NCBI GenBank assembly: GCA_027487385.1
Contig: JAIYDS010000238.1
Coordinates: 1 to 33,301 of the forward strand
Length of the DNA stretch: 33,301 bases
Reading direction: 5' to 3'
From: Acetobacteraceae bacterium
GTDB lineage: Bacteria > Pseudomonadota > Alphaproteobacteria > Acetobacterales > Acetobacteraceae
Shown: positions 17,346-25,534 of the stretch, one piece after another
Numbering within the stretch: the first letter of the stretch is position 1
Layout of the letters: each line of letters opens with the position of its first letter
Translations under genes and position numbers: made by a program
Notes under the pieces: model-generated
What the model was told of the DNA's origin: nothing
The model's input: only the letters and a program-made list of their open reading frames with translations
Database searches by the model: none

Positions 17346-18233
17346 GTGTCCGCTCCCGCCCCGTCGCGCATCCTGCTCGGCATCCTCTTCATGCTGACGG
17401 CCGGGCTGCTCTTTCCGGTCATGGGCGGCTTCGCGAAGCTGCTCGGCCAGGATTATTCCTCGCTGCAGATCAGCTGGGCGCGCGCCTTCGGGCATATCCT
17501 GTTTCTCTCGGCGCTCTTCATGCCGCGGATGGGGCTTTCATTGTTCCGCACGCGGCGGCCGGGGCTGCAGCTGTTCCGCTCGGCCATGCTGTTCACCTCC
17601 AACCTGAACTTCTTCTATGCGATCAGTTTCATCCCGCTGGCCAAGGCGGCGGCGATCAGCCTGGCCGCGCCGCTCATCGTGGCGCTGCTGGCTTGGCCGA
17701 TGCTGAAGGAGCGCACCACGCCGGCGCGGGTGGTGGCGCTGCTGATCGGCTTCGTCGGCGTGCTGGTGGTGATCCGGCCCGGGACGGCGCTGTTCCACTG
17801 GGCCTCGATCTTCGTGCTGATCTCGGCCACCGCCTATGGCGTCTATCAGATCCTGACGCGGCGGATCGCCGGCATTGATCCGCCGGAGACTTCGGCGCTC
17901 TATTCCGCCTTCGTGGGTGGATTCGGCATGTTCCTGGTGCTGCCCTTCGTCTGGATCGCCCCGGCCTCGGCGCTGGATGTCGGGCTGTTCTGCGGGGTGG
18001 CGATGCTGGGGGCGCTGGGCCATTACTGCGTGGCACGGGCCTTCGGCTATGCGCCGGCCAATGTCCTCTCGCCCTTCCAGTATTTCCAGCTCCTGGGCTC
18101 GGTCGCCGTGGGCTGGCTGCTGTTCAGCGAATTTCCCGACGCGATGACCTGGGTGGGGGCCGCGATCATCGTGGGCGCCGGGCTGTACATCGGCTGGAGC
18201 CAGACGGCCGGGCGCGGGGCGCGGGGGGGCTGA
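17346..18233 (+). CDS. EamA/DMT-family transporter
   Basis: This is an inner-membrane permease of the drug/metabolite transporter superfamily, about 295 aa, with about ten hydrophobic segments in two EamA repeats. The first repeat runs from ILLGILFMLTAGLLFPVMGG to LLIGFVGVLVVIRPG; the second starts at ASIFVLISATAYGVYQILTR. The LAKAAAISLAAPLIVALLAW segment and the conserved glutamate after it (LKERTTP) are typical. Substrate cannot be told. I use the GTG at 17346 because the preceding in-frame sequence overlaps the divergent gene's start and is not transporter-like; an ATG at 17391 is the alternative. A TTGACA lies at 17301-17306 but no convincing -10 follows. It is divergent from the solute-binding-protein gene. 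Confidence 0.88.
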   Translation: MSAPAPSRILLGILFMLTAGLLFPVMGGFAKLLGQDYSSLQISWARAFGHILFLSALFMPRMGLSLFRTRRPGLQLFRSAMLFTSNLNFFYAISFIPLAKAAAISLAAPLIVALLAWPMLKERTTPARVVALLIGFVGVLVVIRPGTALFHWASIFVLISATAYGVYQILTRRIAGIDPPETSALYSAFVGGFGMFLVLPFVWIAPASALDVGLFCGVAMLGALGHYCVARAFGYAPANVLSPFQYFQLLGSVAVGWLLFSEFPDAMTWVGAAIIVGAGLYIGWSQTAGRGARGG

Positions 18234-18384
18234 GGCGCCCTCGATCGGCCGGGCGCGGCCTTTACCCCCTCCTGCTCAACGCGTATGCGGGGGACCGACC
18301 GGCCTGCTGCGCCAGGGCATCTTGTGCGCGTCGGGGATTGGCCCAACCCCTGTTCCCCCAAGGGATATTCGGCGACGAGATGAG

Positions 18385-19401
18385 ATGATGGGCCTCCAAT
18401 CCGGGAGCGAAAACCTGCATTCCGATCTGGGCTGGCTGTCCGCCAGGCTGCCCCAGACACTGGAATACCGGGGGGAATTCGGTGCCGAACTCCTCCTTTT
18501 CCTGCCCTTCGTCACCTGGCTCTCCCAAGCCGGGCTGCTGTCGGGACGCCGCATAGTGACCTATCAGGGCATGCGATGCTTCTATGACGACCTCGCCTGC
18601 CTGGAGTATGTCGAGCGCCCCGGCGTGCGGATTGCCCGGCAGGCGGCCAACCGGCTCGATTGCCTGCCGGCCAAGGATGAGCACGTGCTGGGACGGTCCG
18701 GCCCTTGTCCGTTCCACATTTATCCTGACCTGCGCCGCAAGTTTGGCCGATTGCCCTTCCTGTCCAGTGTGACCGGAGACCGCCGCCCCCTGCTCATTGT
18801 CCACAACAAGTACAACAACGAGTGGAATTCGGGGCCCATCAATTTCTTTAACCCATTCATCCTAGAAGAAATTTTTCAAAAACTCAAATCGCAATTCAAT
18901 ATCGTCTATATCAGACACGGCGCCCGCCAGGCCTCGGGGAGCTACAGCGAAGATGTTGATCGTCAGCTTAATCTTGAAGACCATATCCCTCTGGGCCGAC
19001 ACCCGGAGATCAAGAATTTTGATGACTTGTTTGCCGAACATCAAGCCAATGGTGGCACCGATGATTTTAATCTTTTCAAGAACAAACTATACAGCAGGTG
19101 CTATCACTTCCTGAGTGTGCAGGGGGGCGGGGCACATCATTTTGCCTATTTTAGCGGTTCACTGATGGTGATCATGCACAAGCGAGGCCACGAAAAGCGG
19201 TTCGCATATTCCCGTGGCTATTACAGCTTCCTGGCCAATCCGGCGCCCATCCGAGCAATCTGCGCCAATGAGGCCGAATTGACGTCCGCGCTGGACCTGT
19301 TCCTGGACAGTCCTGTGGCCGCCGGTCGGGTGCATCTGGGCGCGCAGGCGCAGCGGATCCTGCCGCCCTTCCTGCCACGGGCAAGCGTCAAGCCGCAGTG
19401 A
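18385..19401 (+). CDS. Uncharacterised glycan-locus protein, glycosyltransferase-like
   Basis: The product is 338 aa with no signal peptide or membrane segment. I place it with proteins seen in surface-polysaccharide loci that share a NKYNNEW-type motif (here about residues 141-147), a FNIVYIRHGA strand, and a FLSVQGGGAHHFAYFSG segment (about 242-258) like the nucleotide-sugar-binding half of GT-B enzymes. A transferase role is an inference; no catalytic residue can be named. Two ATGs (18385, 18388) are in frame and neither has a strong ribosome site. From about 18,830 to 19,230 the gene is clearly AT-richer than its surroundings, with AAA/TTT-rich codons rare elsewhere in the host part, suggesting horizontal acquisition. 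It lies in a three-gene glycan patch. Confidence 0.6.
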   Translation: MMGLQSGSENLHSDLGWLSARLPQTLEYRGEFGAELLLFLPFVTWLSQAGLLSGRRIVTYQGMRCFYDDLACLEYVERPGVRIARQAANRLDCLPAKDEHVLGRSGPCPFHIYPDLRRKFGRLPFLSSVTGDRRPLLIVHNKYNNEWNSGPINFFNPFILEEIFQKLKSQFNIVYIRHGARQASGSYSEDVDRQLNLEDHIPLGRHPEIKNFDDLFAEHQANGGTDDFNLFKNKLYSRCYHFLSVQGGGAHHFAYFSGSLMVIMHKRGHEKRFAYSRGYYSFLANPAPIRAICANEAELTSALDLFLDSPVAAGRVHLGAQAQRILPPFLPRASVKPQ

Positions 19402-19524
19402 GCAGGCTGGTGCGCCGGCGACCATGATCGGCGCCGAACCCGCCCGGCAGCCGGACATTCGCAAGACGCCCCGTCGCGAAGCCGCTATGCTCCTGCGGCG
19501 CGCGGGGACAGAGAGGAAAAACCA

Positions 19525-20331
19525 TTGGCCGTTCGAGTGAAATTCTGGCGCCAAGAGCAAGCCATTGGCAATTTTGGCGATGCGCTTGCCCTGGTCTATC
19601 GCGACCTGATGTTCACGCCGGAATGCCGGTTTTCCCATGGCACACTCTATCTGGTCGGCAGCGTGATCGAGCCCGGGCGGATCAAGGCCGCCCGTCGGAC
19701 CGGCTTCGTCACGGATGACGAGGCGGGCCAAGCCATCTTCTGGGGTTGCGGCTTGCAGCAGGCCAAGCCGCTGCCGGACGAACTGCTCCTGAACTGCTTC
19801 TTCCTGGGCGTGCGCGGCGCCCTGACGCGAGACCTGCTGGGGCTGCCGAAATCCACCCCGCTCGGCGACACCGCCTTGCTCCTGCCGCGCTTCTACCAGC
19901 CCAGGCTGGACCCGGCCACGGCGGGCAAGGTGGTCTGGGTCAACCACCTCAACTACGCGCCCCCCACCGAGCAAGACCTGGAAGGATGCCCGGATTCCGT
20001 GGTCCTCTCGCCGGCGACGGAAAACACCACCGAGGCCTGCCTCCGCTTCATTGATGCCATCGCCTCCGCCAAATTCGTCATGGCCAATGCCATGCACCCG
20101 GCGATCATCGCCCTGGCCTATGGCACGCCCTTCGCGTTCTGGGGTGGCTCCGGGATCAACTACCCGTTCAAATGGCGCGATTTTTCGAGCGGGGTCGGGT
20201 TCGATCTGCGCTTCGCCGCAAGCTACGCCGAAGGGGTGGCCCTGTATGACGAAGCGCGACCGGATCTGGCCTGGGGCAAGACCGAGCTGGATGGCCTTCT
20301 CAAGGTTGCCCCCTTCCGGTTGAAGCTCTGA
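19525..20331 (+). CDS. Polysaccharide pyruvyl transferase-like protein
   Basis: The product is 268 aa of the family that adds ketal-linked pyruvate, or performs related transfers, on surface glycans (CsaB/ExoV type). Recognisable features are NFGDALALVYRDLM near residues 16-29, the core GVRGALTRDLLGLP (95-108) followed by LGDTALLLPRF (113-123), and late VMANAMHPAIIALAYGTPFA, the counterpart of the family's RxHG-region helix. The start is uncertain: TTG at 19525 has GAGG about 9 bases upstream, and a GTG at 19537 is in frame. It follows the previous glycan gene by 123 bp in the same direction and is convergent with the next glycosyltransferase gene. Acceptor unknown; whether the donor is phosphoenolpyruvate is family knowledge. 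Confidence 0.75.
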   Translation: MAVRVKFWRQEQAIGNFGDALALVYRDLMFTPECRFSHGTLYLVGSVIEPGRIKAARRTGFVTDDEAGQAIFWGCGLQQAKPLPDELLLNCFFLGVRGALTRDLLGLPKSTPLGDTALLLPRFYQPRLDPATAGKVVWVNHLNYAPPTEQDLEGCPDSVVLSPATENTTEACLRFIDAIASAKFVMANAMHPAIIALAYGTPFAFWGGSGINYPFKWRDFSSGVGFDLRFAASYAEGVALYDEARPDLAWGKTELDGLLKVAPFRLKL

Positions 20332-20449
20332 GGCTTCCGGCGCCGGACACCGCATCTGGGCCGGCCAGGCGGCGATGCGGCTTCCCCCCCGGCCCGGCTC
20401 TTCAATGGCTGGGCGGGGCATCCGCGCACAGCCATCCCTCAGGCACCGT

Positions 20450-21436
20450 TCAGGACTCGGCTTCGGCCGTGAGCATTCGGGCGAATGGCCGATCCGGCTC
20501 CGCCAGGAAGGCCAAGTATGCGGCGCGTTCCACCTCGGAATGAAACCGCACCGGTCCTGAACCGCTCAGGATGATCTGCCCCGGTGGAAGCGGCGCGGAT
20601 GGATTGGGCACGGAGGGCGGGGTCGCCCTGGCCCGCTCGATCTCCTTGATCCATTGCCGCACATTGCCGGCGGGCAGCTGGGTCCAATCCTCGGCCAGCA
20701 CGCGCTCCAGTCCCTCATTCACCTTGAGGAATTTGTACTTGCGCAGCTTCTCGATATTGGCCCGGATCCTCTGCTCCGGCTCAAGGTTCTTCATGTGGCA
20801 AAGGATCGCATGGGCCGGATTGCCCGGCCGCGGCGCCACATTCTTGAGCTGGAAGTTGTGACACAGCATCCCCTCCACATTCACGCGGCTGGAGATGACG
20901 GATTTGCCGCCCCTGAGACCCGCCAGCTGAAGCGAAGCGGGCGCGAACAAGCGAAAGCGGTCCTCGTAGCCAAGGACATTATCGGCCCAAAGTCCGATGA
21001 CGAGATCCGCATCATGAAGGGCTTCGAGGGCCGGAACGATGTCTCGCCCGGCCAGTTGCCGACCATCCTTGTCGATCCAGACGAAAAACTCATCCGTATC
21101 GATCAACGTATAAAATTTGGTCGATTGGCGGATTGAATTATAAAGATCTGGAAACAAATGCGGGCGATGCAGGTGATTATGAAAACCACTGTATTGGAAA
21201 ACATTGATATCATCGCGGGCAGACAGCAATTCAAGAACCGAAGGATCATCTGATTCATTATCAAATATGACGATATCTTCAGGAGGAACAATATTTTGAT
21301 GATGTGTGATCCAGCGCGACAGAAAATGCCGCTCGTTGCGTGTCTTCAGGATAATCTTGAAGGTCGACTTCCGTGCCTCAATACGACGGCAAATCGCCTC
21401 CACGTCAGAACCCCAGTGAAGAAAAGCCCGACCCAT
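20450..21436 (-). CDS. Family-2-like (GT92/DUF23-type) glycosyltransferase
   Basis: The product is 328 aa from the ATG at 21436, which has GGAG six bases upstream; a TTG at 21499 would add 21 residues without support. The N-terminal GT-A fold is visible: IILKTRNERHFLSRWITHH (28-46), then EDIVIFDNESDD (53-64), and the metal/nucleotide-sugar motif FYTLIDTDEFFVW (108-120), with DTDEF as the DxD equivalent. This arrangement is that of Glyco_tranf_2_4 / DUF23 enzymes. A proline-rich linker precedes the C-terminus. The middle (about 21,080-21,330) is noticeably AT-rich compared with the flanks, like the glycan gene at 18.8 kb, again suggesting acquisition from elsewhere. Donor and acceptor sugars cannot be inferred. 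Confidence 0.8.
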   Translation of the reverse strand: MGRAFLHWGSDVEAICRRIEARKSTFKIILKTRNERHFLSRWITHHQNIVPPEDIVIFDNESDDPSVLELLSARDDINVFQYSGFHNHLHRPHLFPDLYNSIRQSTKFYTLIDTDEFFVWIDKDGRQLAGRDIVPALEALHDADLVIGLWADNVLGYEDRFRLFAPASLQLAGLRGGKSVISSRVNVEGMLCHNFQLKNVAPRPGNPAHAILCHMKNLEPEQRIRANIEKLRKYKFLKVNEGLERVLAEDWTQLPAGNVRQWIKEIERARATPPSVPNPSAPLPPGQIILSGSGPVRFHSEVERAAYLAFLAEPDRPFARMLTAEAES

Positions 21437-21634
21437 CACCTGCTCCGCCGCCCCGACATGCACGTTTCCTGTCACAAACCTAGGCGAAACCCGCTGCAAT
21501 GCCTATCCACCTCGGCCTGGCGCGCCCGGCCTCGGCCCTGCGTGCTGGGCAACAATCCGCTCGGCGCCCAGGCTTGCCCCCTCCCCCCCATCCGGCGCAT
21601 GGTCCGCCGCAAGATGCCCTGAGGAATGATCCCG

Positions 21635-23146
21635 ATGCTCGACACGCCGCACCCCACCCCCGTCGCCCCCTGCCTCGACCAGCAGAAGCTGGCCACCGCC
21701 CTCTCCGGCCTCCACTTCATCGGCGGCCGCTATGTGCCGGCCATCAGCGGCCAGAGCTTCGCCGTGGTGAACCCCGCGACCGGCATCGAAGTGGCCCGCG
21801 CCGCCGAGGGCGACGCGCAGGATGTGGACGCCGCCGTCCGTGACGCCGCCCGCGCCCAGAAGGAATGGGCCAAGGTCCCCGCCCGCAAGCGCGGCGCGCT
21901 GGTGCATCAATGCGCCGCCCTGCTGAAGGAGCACCAGGAGGAGCTGGCCCGCCTCATCGCGCTCGAAACCGGCAAGGCGCTGCGCACGGAAAGCCGCGTC
22001 GAGGCCGGCGTCGTGGCCGATGTCTTCGAATTCTTCGGCGGCCTGGGCTCCGAGCTGAAGGGCGAGAGCGTGCCCTTCGCGCCGAACGTCCTGAGCGTGA
22101 CGGTGCGGGAGCCGCTGGGCGTGGTGGGCGCCATCATCCCCTGGAACGTGCCGATGCTGCTGATGGCGCTGAAGGTCGCGCCCGCGCTGGTGGCGGGCAA
22201 CACCGTCGTCGTGAAATCGGCCGAGGAAGCGCCGCTCGCCGTGCTGCGCATCTGCGAGCTGATGAACCGCATCCTGCCCGCTGGCTGCTTCAACATGGTC
22301 AGCGGCATGGGTCCGGAATGCGGCGCCCCGCTCGTCGAGCATCCGCTGGTCCGCAAGGTGACCTTCACCGGCTCGGTCGAGACCGGGAAGATCGTGGCCA
22401 AGGCGGCCTCCCAGAAGCTGGTGCCGGTGACGCTGGAGCTGGGCGGCAAGTCGCCCATGATCGTCTTCCAGGATTGCGACTTCGCGAAGACCGTCTCCGG
22501 CGCGCTGACCTCCATGCGCTTCACGCGCCAGGGCCAGTCCTGCACCGCGGCCAGCCGCATCTACGTCGAACGCCCGATCTTCGACGCCTTCGTGGCCGAG
22601 ATGAAGAAGGCAGTGGACGGCATGGTGATGGGCGACCCGCTGGACGAGAAGACCGACATCGGCACCATCATCAGCCAGGGCCAGTTCGAGAAGGTCCAGG
22701 CCTATATCGCCGAGGGCAAGGCCACGGCCGGCGCCACCGCGCATGAATGCAGCGCCATGCCGAGCGACCCGGCGCTGAAGAAGGGCCTCTTCCTGCGTCC
22801 CGTGATCTTCACCGGCCTCGATGGCTCCTCGCGCCTGGTGAAGGAGGAGATCTTCGGCCCCGTCACCGTGATCCAGGCCTTCGACGACCCCGAGGCCGTG
22901 CTGGCCGAGGCGAATGACAGCGACTACGGCCTGGCGGCTTCGCTCTGGACGAACAATCTGAAGGTGGGGCTCGACCTCGCGCACCGCCTGGAGGCGGGCC
23001 TCGTGCAGATCAACCAGAACCTCGTGGTGCAGGCCAACCTGTCCTATGGCGGCGTGAAGTCGAGCGGCCTCGGCAAGGAGGCCTCGCTGGAGGCCATGCT
23101 GGAGCACTTCACCCACAAGAAGACAATAATGGTCAACATGGGGTAG
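21635..23146 (+). CDS. Aldehyde dehydrogenase (NAD(P)+-dependent), 3' end rewritten by the integrated element
   Basis: This enzyme oxidises an aldehyde to the acid. I use the ATG at 21635 with GAGGA nine bases upstream, giving 503 aa; the ATG at 21626 abuts that ribosome site. Hallmarks are NPATG near the start, IIPWNVPMLLMALKVAPALV, VTFTGSVETGKIV, catalytic general base E268 in VTLELGGKSP, nucleophile C303 in QGQSCTAAS, and KEEIFGPV. The full catalytic domain is present and the substrate class cannot be fixed. The last codons, from about 23,125 onward, come from the integrated element: THKKTIMVNMG and a TAG stop replace the native THKKTIMVNMA that is now at 33,185-33,217. Function should be kept. 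The downstream gene it was coupled to is now 10 kb away. Confidence 0.92.
   Translation: MLDTPHPTPVAPCLDQQKLATALSGLHFIGGRYVPAISGQSFAVVNPATGIEVARAAEGDAQDVDAAVRDAARAQKEWAKVPARKRGALVHQCAALLKEHQEELARLIALETGKALRTESRVEAGVVADVFEFFGGLGSELKGESVPFAPNVLSVTVREPLGVVGAIIPWNVPMLLMALKVAPALVAGNTVVVKSAEEAPLAVLRICELMNRILPAGCFNMVSGMGPECGAPLVEHPLVRKVTFTGSVETGKIVAKAASQKLVPVTLELGGKSPMIVFQDCDFAKTVSGALTSMRFTRQGQSCTAASRIYVERPIFDAFVAEMKKAVDGMVMGDPLDEKTDIGTIISQGQFEKVQAYIAEGKATAGATAHECSAMPSDPALKKGLFLRPVIFTGLDGSSRLVKEEIFGPVTVIQAFDDPEAVLAEANDSDYGLAASLWTNNLKVGLDLAHRLEAGLVQINQNLVVQANLSYGGVKSSGLGKEASLEAMLEHFTHKKTIMVNMG
23112..23141 (+). repeat. attL core: direct repeat at the left end of the element
   Basis: Thirty bases inside the 3' end of the aldehyde dehydrogenase gene recur at 33,183-33,212 with 28/30 identity. 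The two differences, at 23,125 and 23,128, are synonymous third positions (ACA/ATA here, ACC/ATC at the right end). A/T-ending codons are unusual for this gene, so they were probably brought by the element. That places the strand exchange in the 13-bp identical part CCCACAAGAAGAC (23,112-23,124). Confidence 0.88.
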
Positions 23147-23246
23147 CGCCTGATTGCAGGGGGCGGCCGAAAACCCCTTCTCTCAGTGGCTTAGACCTCC
23201 AAGGCATTGCGCCCCGTGCCGCATGATTGCGCGGCAGCCCGCAAAG

Positions 23247-23289
23247 GAACATAGCTAACGCCGTAACTAGCAACGGAGCGTTAGCTATG
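23247..23289 (+). promoter_or_regulatory. Integrase start hairpin and left arm-type sites
   Basis: An 11-bp perfect inverted repeat, CATAGCTAACG (23,250-23,260) and CGTTAGCTATG (23,279-23,289), has an inner CCGT/ACGG pairing (23,261-23,264/23,273-23,276). In RNA it would bury the GGAG ribosome site (23,275-23,278) and the ATG of the integrase. In DNA the half-sites match sequences near the right end: GAACATAGCTAA here versus GAACATGGCTAA at 33,131-33,142. They may therefore be integrase or excisionase binding sites giving autoregulation. Both readings are inference. Confidence 0.6.
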
Positions 23290-24417
23290 GCTGTCAAACT
23301 GACCGATGCCTTCCTTCGGGGAGTGCCACCCAAGACCTTCGTCAGGGATACCCTCGTCACCGGGCTCGCAGTCCGGCGGCAAACGGACGCCTTGTCATTT
23401 GTGTTCGTCAGCGAGGCGGGGGGTAAGCAGAAGATGCTGACCCTCGGTCGCTACCCCGGCATGTCGCTGGCCGATGCTCGCGCCCAGGCCTCCGCCTTAC
23501 GGGGCAACCTAGACGCTGGTCGGCCGCTGGAGGCCGAGCGCCCCCTCGGTGCAACCGTCAACGATCTGCTGGACGCCTACCTCGCCGACAAGACGGAGGA
23601 CGTGGCGTGGTTCCTGTCCAAGCTGCGGGAGCCCCTCGGCACGACGAAACTCACCGCGGTCACCAGGGGCGACATTCAGCGGGTGGTGGACCGCATAGAG
23701 AGCGCCAGCGTCCGGGCAGCCGTGGCGAAGTATGCAGCCGCCGCGTGGAAGTGGGGCATCCCACGGGACTTGACCGCCGCCCCGTTGATTCTGGCCAAGC
23801 CCCCTGCCGCCGAGCCCCGCCAGCGGACCCTCTCGGTGGAGGAGCTTCGCGCCTTGATGCGGTATTGGCTGCCACGAGGCGCCGACAAGCCCGCGCGATC
23901 CGGCTTCGGGGCGATCATGGCCCTTTGCACGTTGACTCTCGCCCGCCGCAGCGAGATCGCCGAGTTGACCTGGGACGAGATACGGGGGGATCGCATAGTC
24001 CTGGCGCCCAGCCGCACCAAGCAAGGCCGAACGGCGACTCTCCACCTGTCGCCCCTCGCCCAGCAAATCCTCGCCTCGGTGCCCAGGTTCCACGACAGCA
24101 TCGTGTTCCCGGTAGATCGCGCCCGCAGCGTCGGCGGCAAGGCGTCGGATCGCCCAGGCCGCGCGGGACGGGGCTTTATGAGCGGGTTCGGCCCTGCCGT
24201 TCGCAGGATGCAGCTGGACACCGGAATCAGCGAGTTCACCCCCCATGACCTGCGGAGATCGGGAGCATCCTGGCTCGCCCAAACCGGGACGCCCCCGCAT
24301 CTGGTGGAACACATCCTCAACCATCAGACGGATCGGCTGGTGCGGACCTACCAAGTCGTGGACTACACGCCCGAGATTCAGGCTGCCCTTGCCCGATGGG
24401 CCCTGGAGATTGGCTAG
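23287..24417 (+). CDS. int: Tyrosine-family site-specific integrase (DUF4102/P4-integrase type)
   Basis: This recombinase should catalyse integration and excision at the att repeats. The product is 376 aa from the ATG at 23,287 (GGAG eight bases upstream); an upstream in-frame ATG at 23,227 adds 20 unlikely residues. The N-terminal arm-binding domain has the pattern LTDAFLRGVPP, LAVRRQ, LSFVFVSEAGGKQKMLTLGR and YPGMSLADARAQA typical of P4-like integrases. The catalytic domain shows R220 (TLARRSEIAELTW), H320-x-x-R323 (TPHDLRRSGASWLAQTG), H346 (HILNH) and nucleophile Y355 (VRTYQVVDY), so it appears complete. It lies 145 bp inside attL and reads inward. Its start codon is inside a hairpin that may restrict expression. 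Confidence 0.95.
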   Translation: MAVKLTDAFLRGVPPKTFVRDTLVTGLAVRRQTDALSFVFVSEAGGKQKMLTLGRYPGMSLADARAQASALRGNLDAGRPLEAERPLGATVNDLLDAYLADKTEDVAWFLSKLREPLGTTKLTAVTRGDIQRVVDRIESASVRAAVAKYAAAAWKWGIPRDLTAAPLILAKPPAAEPRQRTLSVEELRALMRYWLPRGADKPARSGFGAIMALCTLTLARRSEIAELTWDEIRGDRIVLAPSRTKQGRTATLHLSPLAQQILASVPRFHDSIVFPVDRARSVGGKASDRPGRAGRGFMSGFGPAVRRMQLDTGISEFTPHDLRRSGASWLAQTGTPPHLVEHILNHQTDRLVRTYQVVDYTPEIQAALARWALEIG

Positions 24418-24464
24418 ACGCTGCCCCGCCGCCCCGTTGCCCGGCAGGGTGGCCCCTGGACATT

Positions 24465-24494
24465 AAGAATCCTTCACTAGACGTAAAGATTCTT
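24465..24494. promoter_or_regulatory. Inverted repeat in the spacer after the integrase gene
   Basis: AAGAATCCTT (24,465-24,474) and AAAGATTCTT (24,485-24,494) are reverse complements at nine of ten positions, separated by ten bases. No U-tract follows, and the AT-rich composition and 20-bp centre-to-centre spacing look more like an operator than a terminator. The remaining 24,418-24,640 spacer shows no gene. Confidence 0.4.
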
Positions 24495-24640
24495 CGACGA
24501 GTTCGGTAACTTTCGGCGGAATCCGGGGGGAGTCAACTATCTCCCCGGCGACAATCGGCGAGAGGCAGAAAATAATCGGGTTGATCGTCGCCCTGTGTTT
24601 CGGCAGTTCTGTAGACGTCGCAAACACAGGAGCCAACGAC

Positions 24641-24979
24641 ATGGGTTACGGTCCAATCACCGAAGAGAAGGTTTGGTGGGAGATCGATAAGATACTCCAG
24701 CAGATGATCGGCGATATCTGGGGGTATCACCAGATGGAGCTGACCATGAGTCTTATTTCCATTTCTCAGAAGAGAAGACTCAATAGACTCCACAAGCTCA
24801 TGGAGTTCGCCGAGACGCTGCCCATGCACAAGGGCAACATTCTCTATATGATGGCCGCTCCTGTCCTGGAGTCTGACAAGATGCACCGGGAAATTCGGCG
24901 TAAGTTCGAAAGCGCGAAGACCGAAGAAGAACGCAAGAACGCTCCCGCCGAATGGTATAAGTTCATCGGTATCAGGTAG
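24641..24979 (+). CDS. Hypothetical protein (112 aa)
   Basis: The start is the ATG at 24,641 with AGGAG (24,628-24,632) eight bases upstream; a longer in-frame version from 24,581 has no ribosome site. The product is mostly helical and charged: EEKVWWEIDKILQQMIGDIW, then a methionine-rich middle, then a basic/acidic helix KMHREIRRKFESAKTEEERK. No membrane segment or known motif is seen. It lies between the integrase and the first AlpA-like gene, where phage satellites often carry small regulators, but nothing in the sequence shows a function. Codon use is more AT-tolerant than the host genes. Confidence 0.7.
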   Translation: MGYGPITEEKVWWEIDKILQQMIGDIWGYHQMELTMSLISISQKRRLNRLHKLMEFAETLPMHKGNILYMMAAPVLESDKMHREIRRKFESAKTEEERKNAPAEWYKFIGIR

Positions 24980-25115
24980 ACCAAAACCGGCACCATTGCG
25001 CGTCTATGCGTTTTGTGCCAGTATAGTTCCGCCCCGTAACCGGAAGTAGAGCCCGGTCTATAAATCCCTACTGATCAAAGCTGGTGGCACCCCCTCATCT
25101 TCTTAGGAGTGTGCC

Positions 25116-25331
25116 ATGCGCTTTATGCGCGTCGAAGACGTGATCAATACGGGGCTGTTCTCCAGCAAATCGGCAGTGACCCGAGCCCACAAACGGGGGG
25201 AGCTGCCCGCCCCAATGCGGTTTGGGAACAAGCTGGTCTGGGAGACGGCAGCCTTCGAGGAGTTCATCCGCGAGAAAGCCCAGGCCGCCGCGTCGCCCCG
25301 CCGAGTGGTGGTGCGGAGGAAGCCCCGATGA
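25116..25331 (+). CDS. AlpA-like helix-turn-helix protein, copy 1
   Basis: This 71-aa protein resembles AlpA/excisionase-type winged HTH (MerR-like) DNA-binding proteins: a first helix MRVEDVINTGLFSS, a recognition region KSAVTRAHKRGELPAPMRFG, then the strand-turn NKLVWETAAFEEFIREK, followed by a basic tail PRRVVVRRKPR. AGGAG lies eight bases before the ATG. AlpA proteins activate excision or element genes in P4 and PICI satellites; the role here is inferred. Its stop overlaps the next start (ATGA). A second copy lies at 26,744, with the matching pattern G-[LM]-FSS-[KR] and GN-[KR]-L-[VI]-W. The 136-bp spacer before it has AGTATAGT at about 25,019-25,026 but no convincing full promoter. Confidence 0.8.
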   Translation: MRFMRVEDVINTGLFSSKSAVTRAHKRGELPAPMRFGNKLVWETAAFEEFIREKAQAAASPRRVVVRRKPR

Positions 25332-25534
25332 CCTGGCTCGTCCTGCCAAACGGCACTCTCGTGAACACCGATCACATCGTGTCCATCGAGATCATGGGGT
25401 TCGGCGAAACCGAGACCCCGCAAATCGTCGTCGCGCTGGTGAAGGGCAGACCAATCGTCATCGACTGCCTGAACCTGGAGGCAGCCGTCGAGCGGATGGT
25501 CGCCTTTGGGGCGATTGTGGGGGCGCGGTCATGA
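25328..25534 (+). CDS. Small protein coupled to AlpA-like copy 1
   Basis: The product is 68 aa, starting at the ATG at 25,328 that overlaps the previous stop (ATGA) and ending in another ATGA overlap with the next gene. The sequence begins MTWLVLPNGTLVNTDHIVSI, alternating hydrophobic residues as in a small beta-barrel or beta-sandwich, followed by an acidic/beta segment and a helix LEAAVERMVAFG. The N-terminal half matches the partner of the second AlpA-like gene (NG..LVN/LLN, then I.SI.[EI]). No family with known function is recognised. Strict translational coupling suggests it works in fixed ratio with the HTH protein. Confidence 0.72.
   Translation: MTWLVLPNGTLVNTDHIVSIEIMGFGETETPQIVVALVKGRPIVIDCLNLEAAVERMVAFGAIVGARS

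Noticed and set aside
21503-23116. Leftward open frame opposite the aldehyde dehydrogenase
   Set aside because: Antisense shadow; composition follows complementary codons of a well-supported enzyme.
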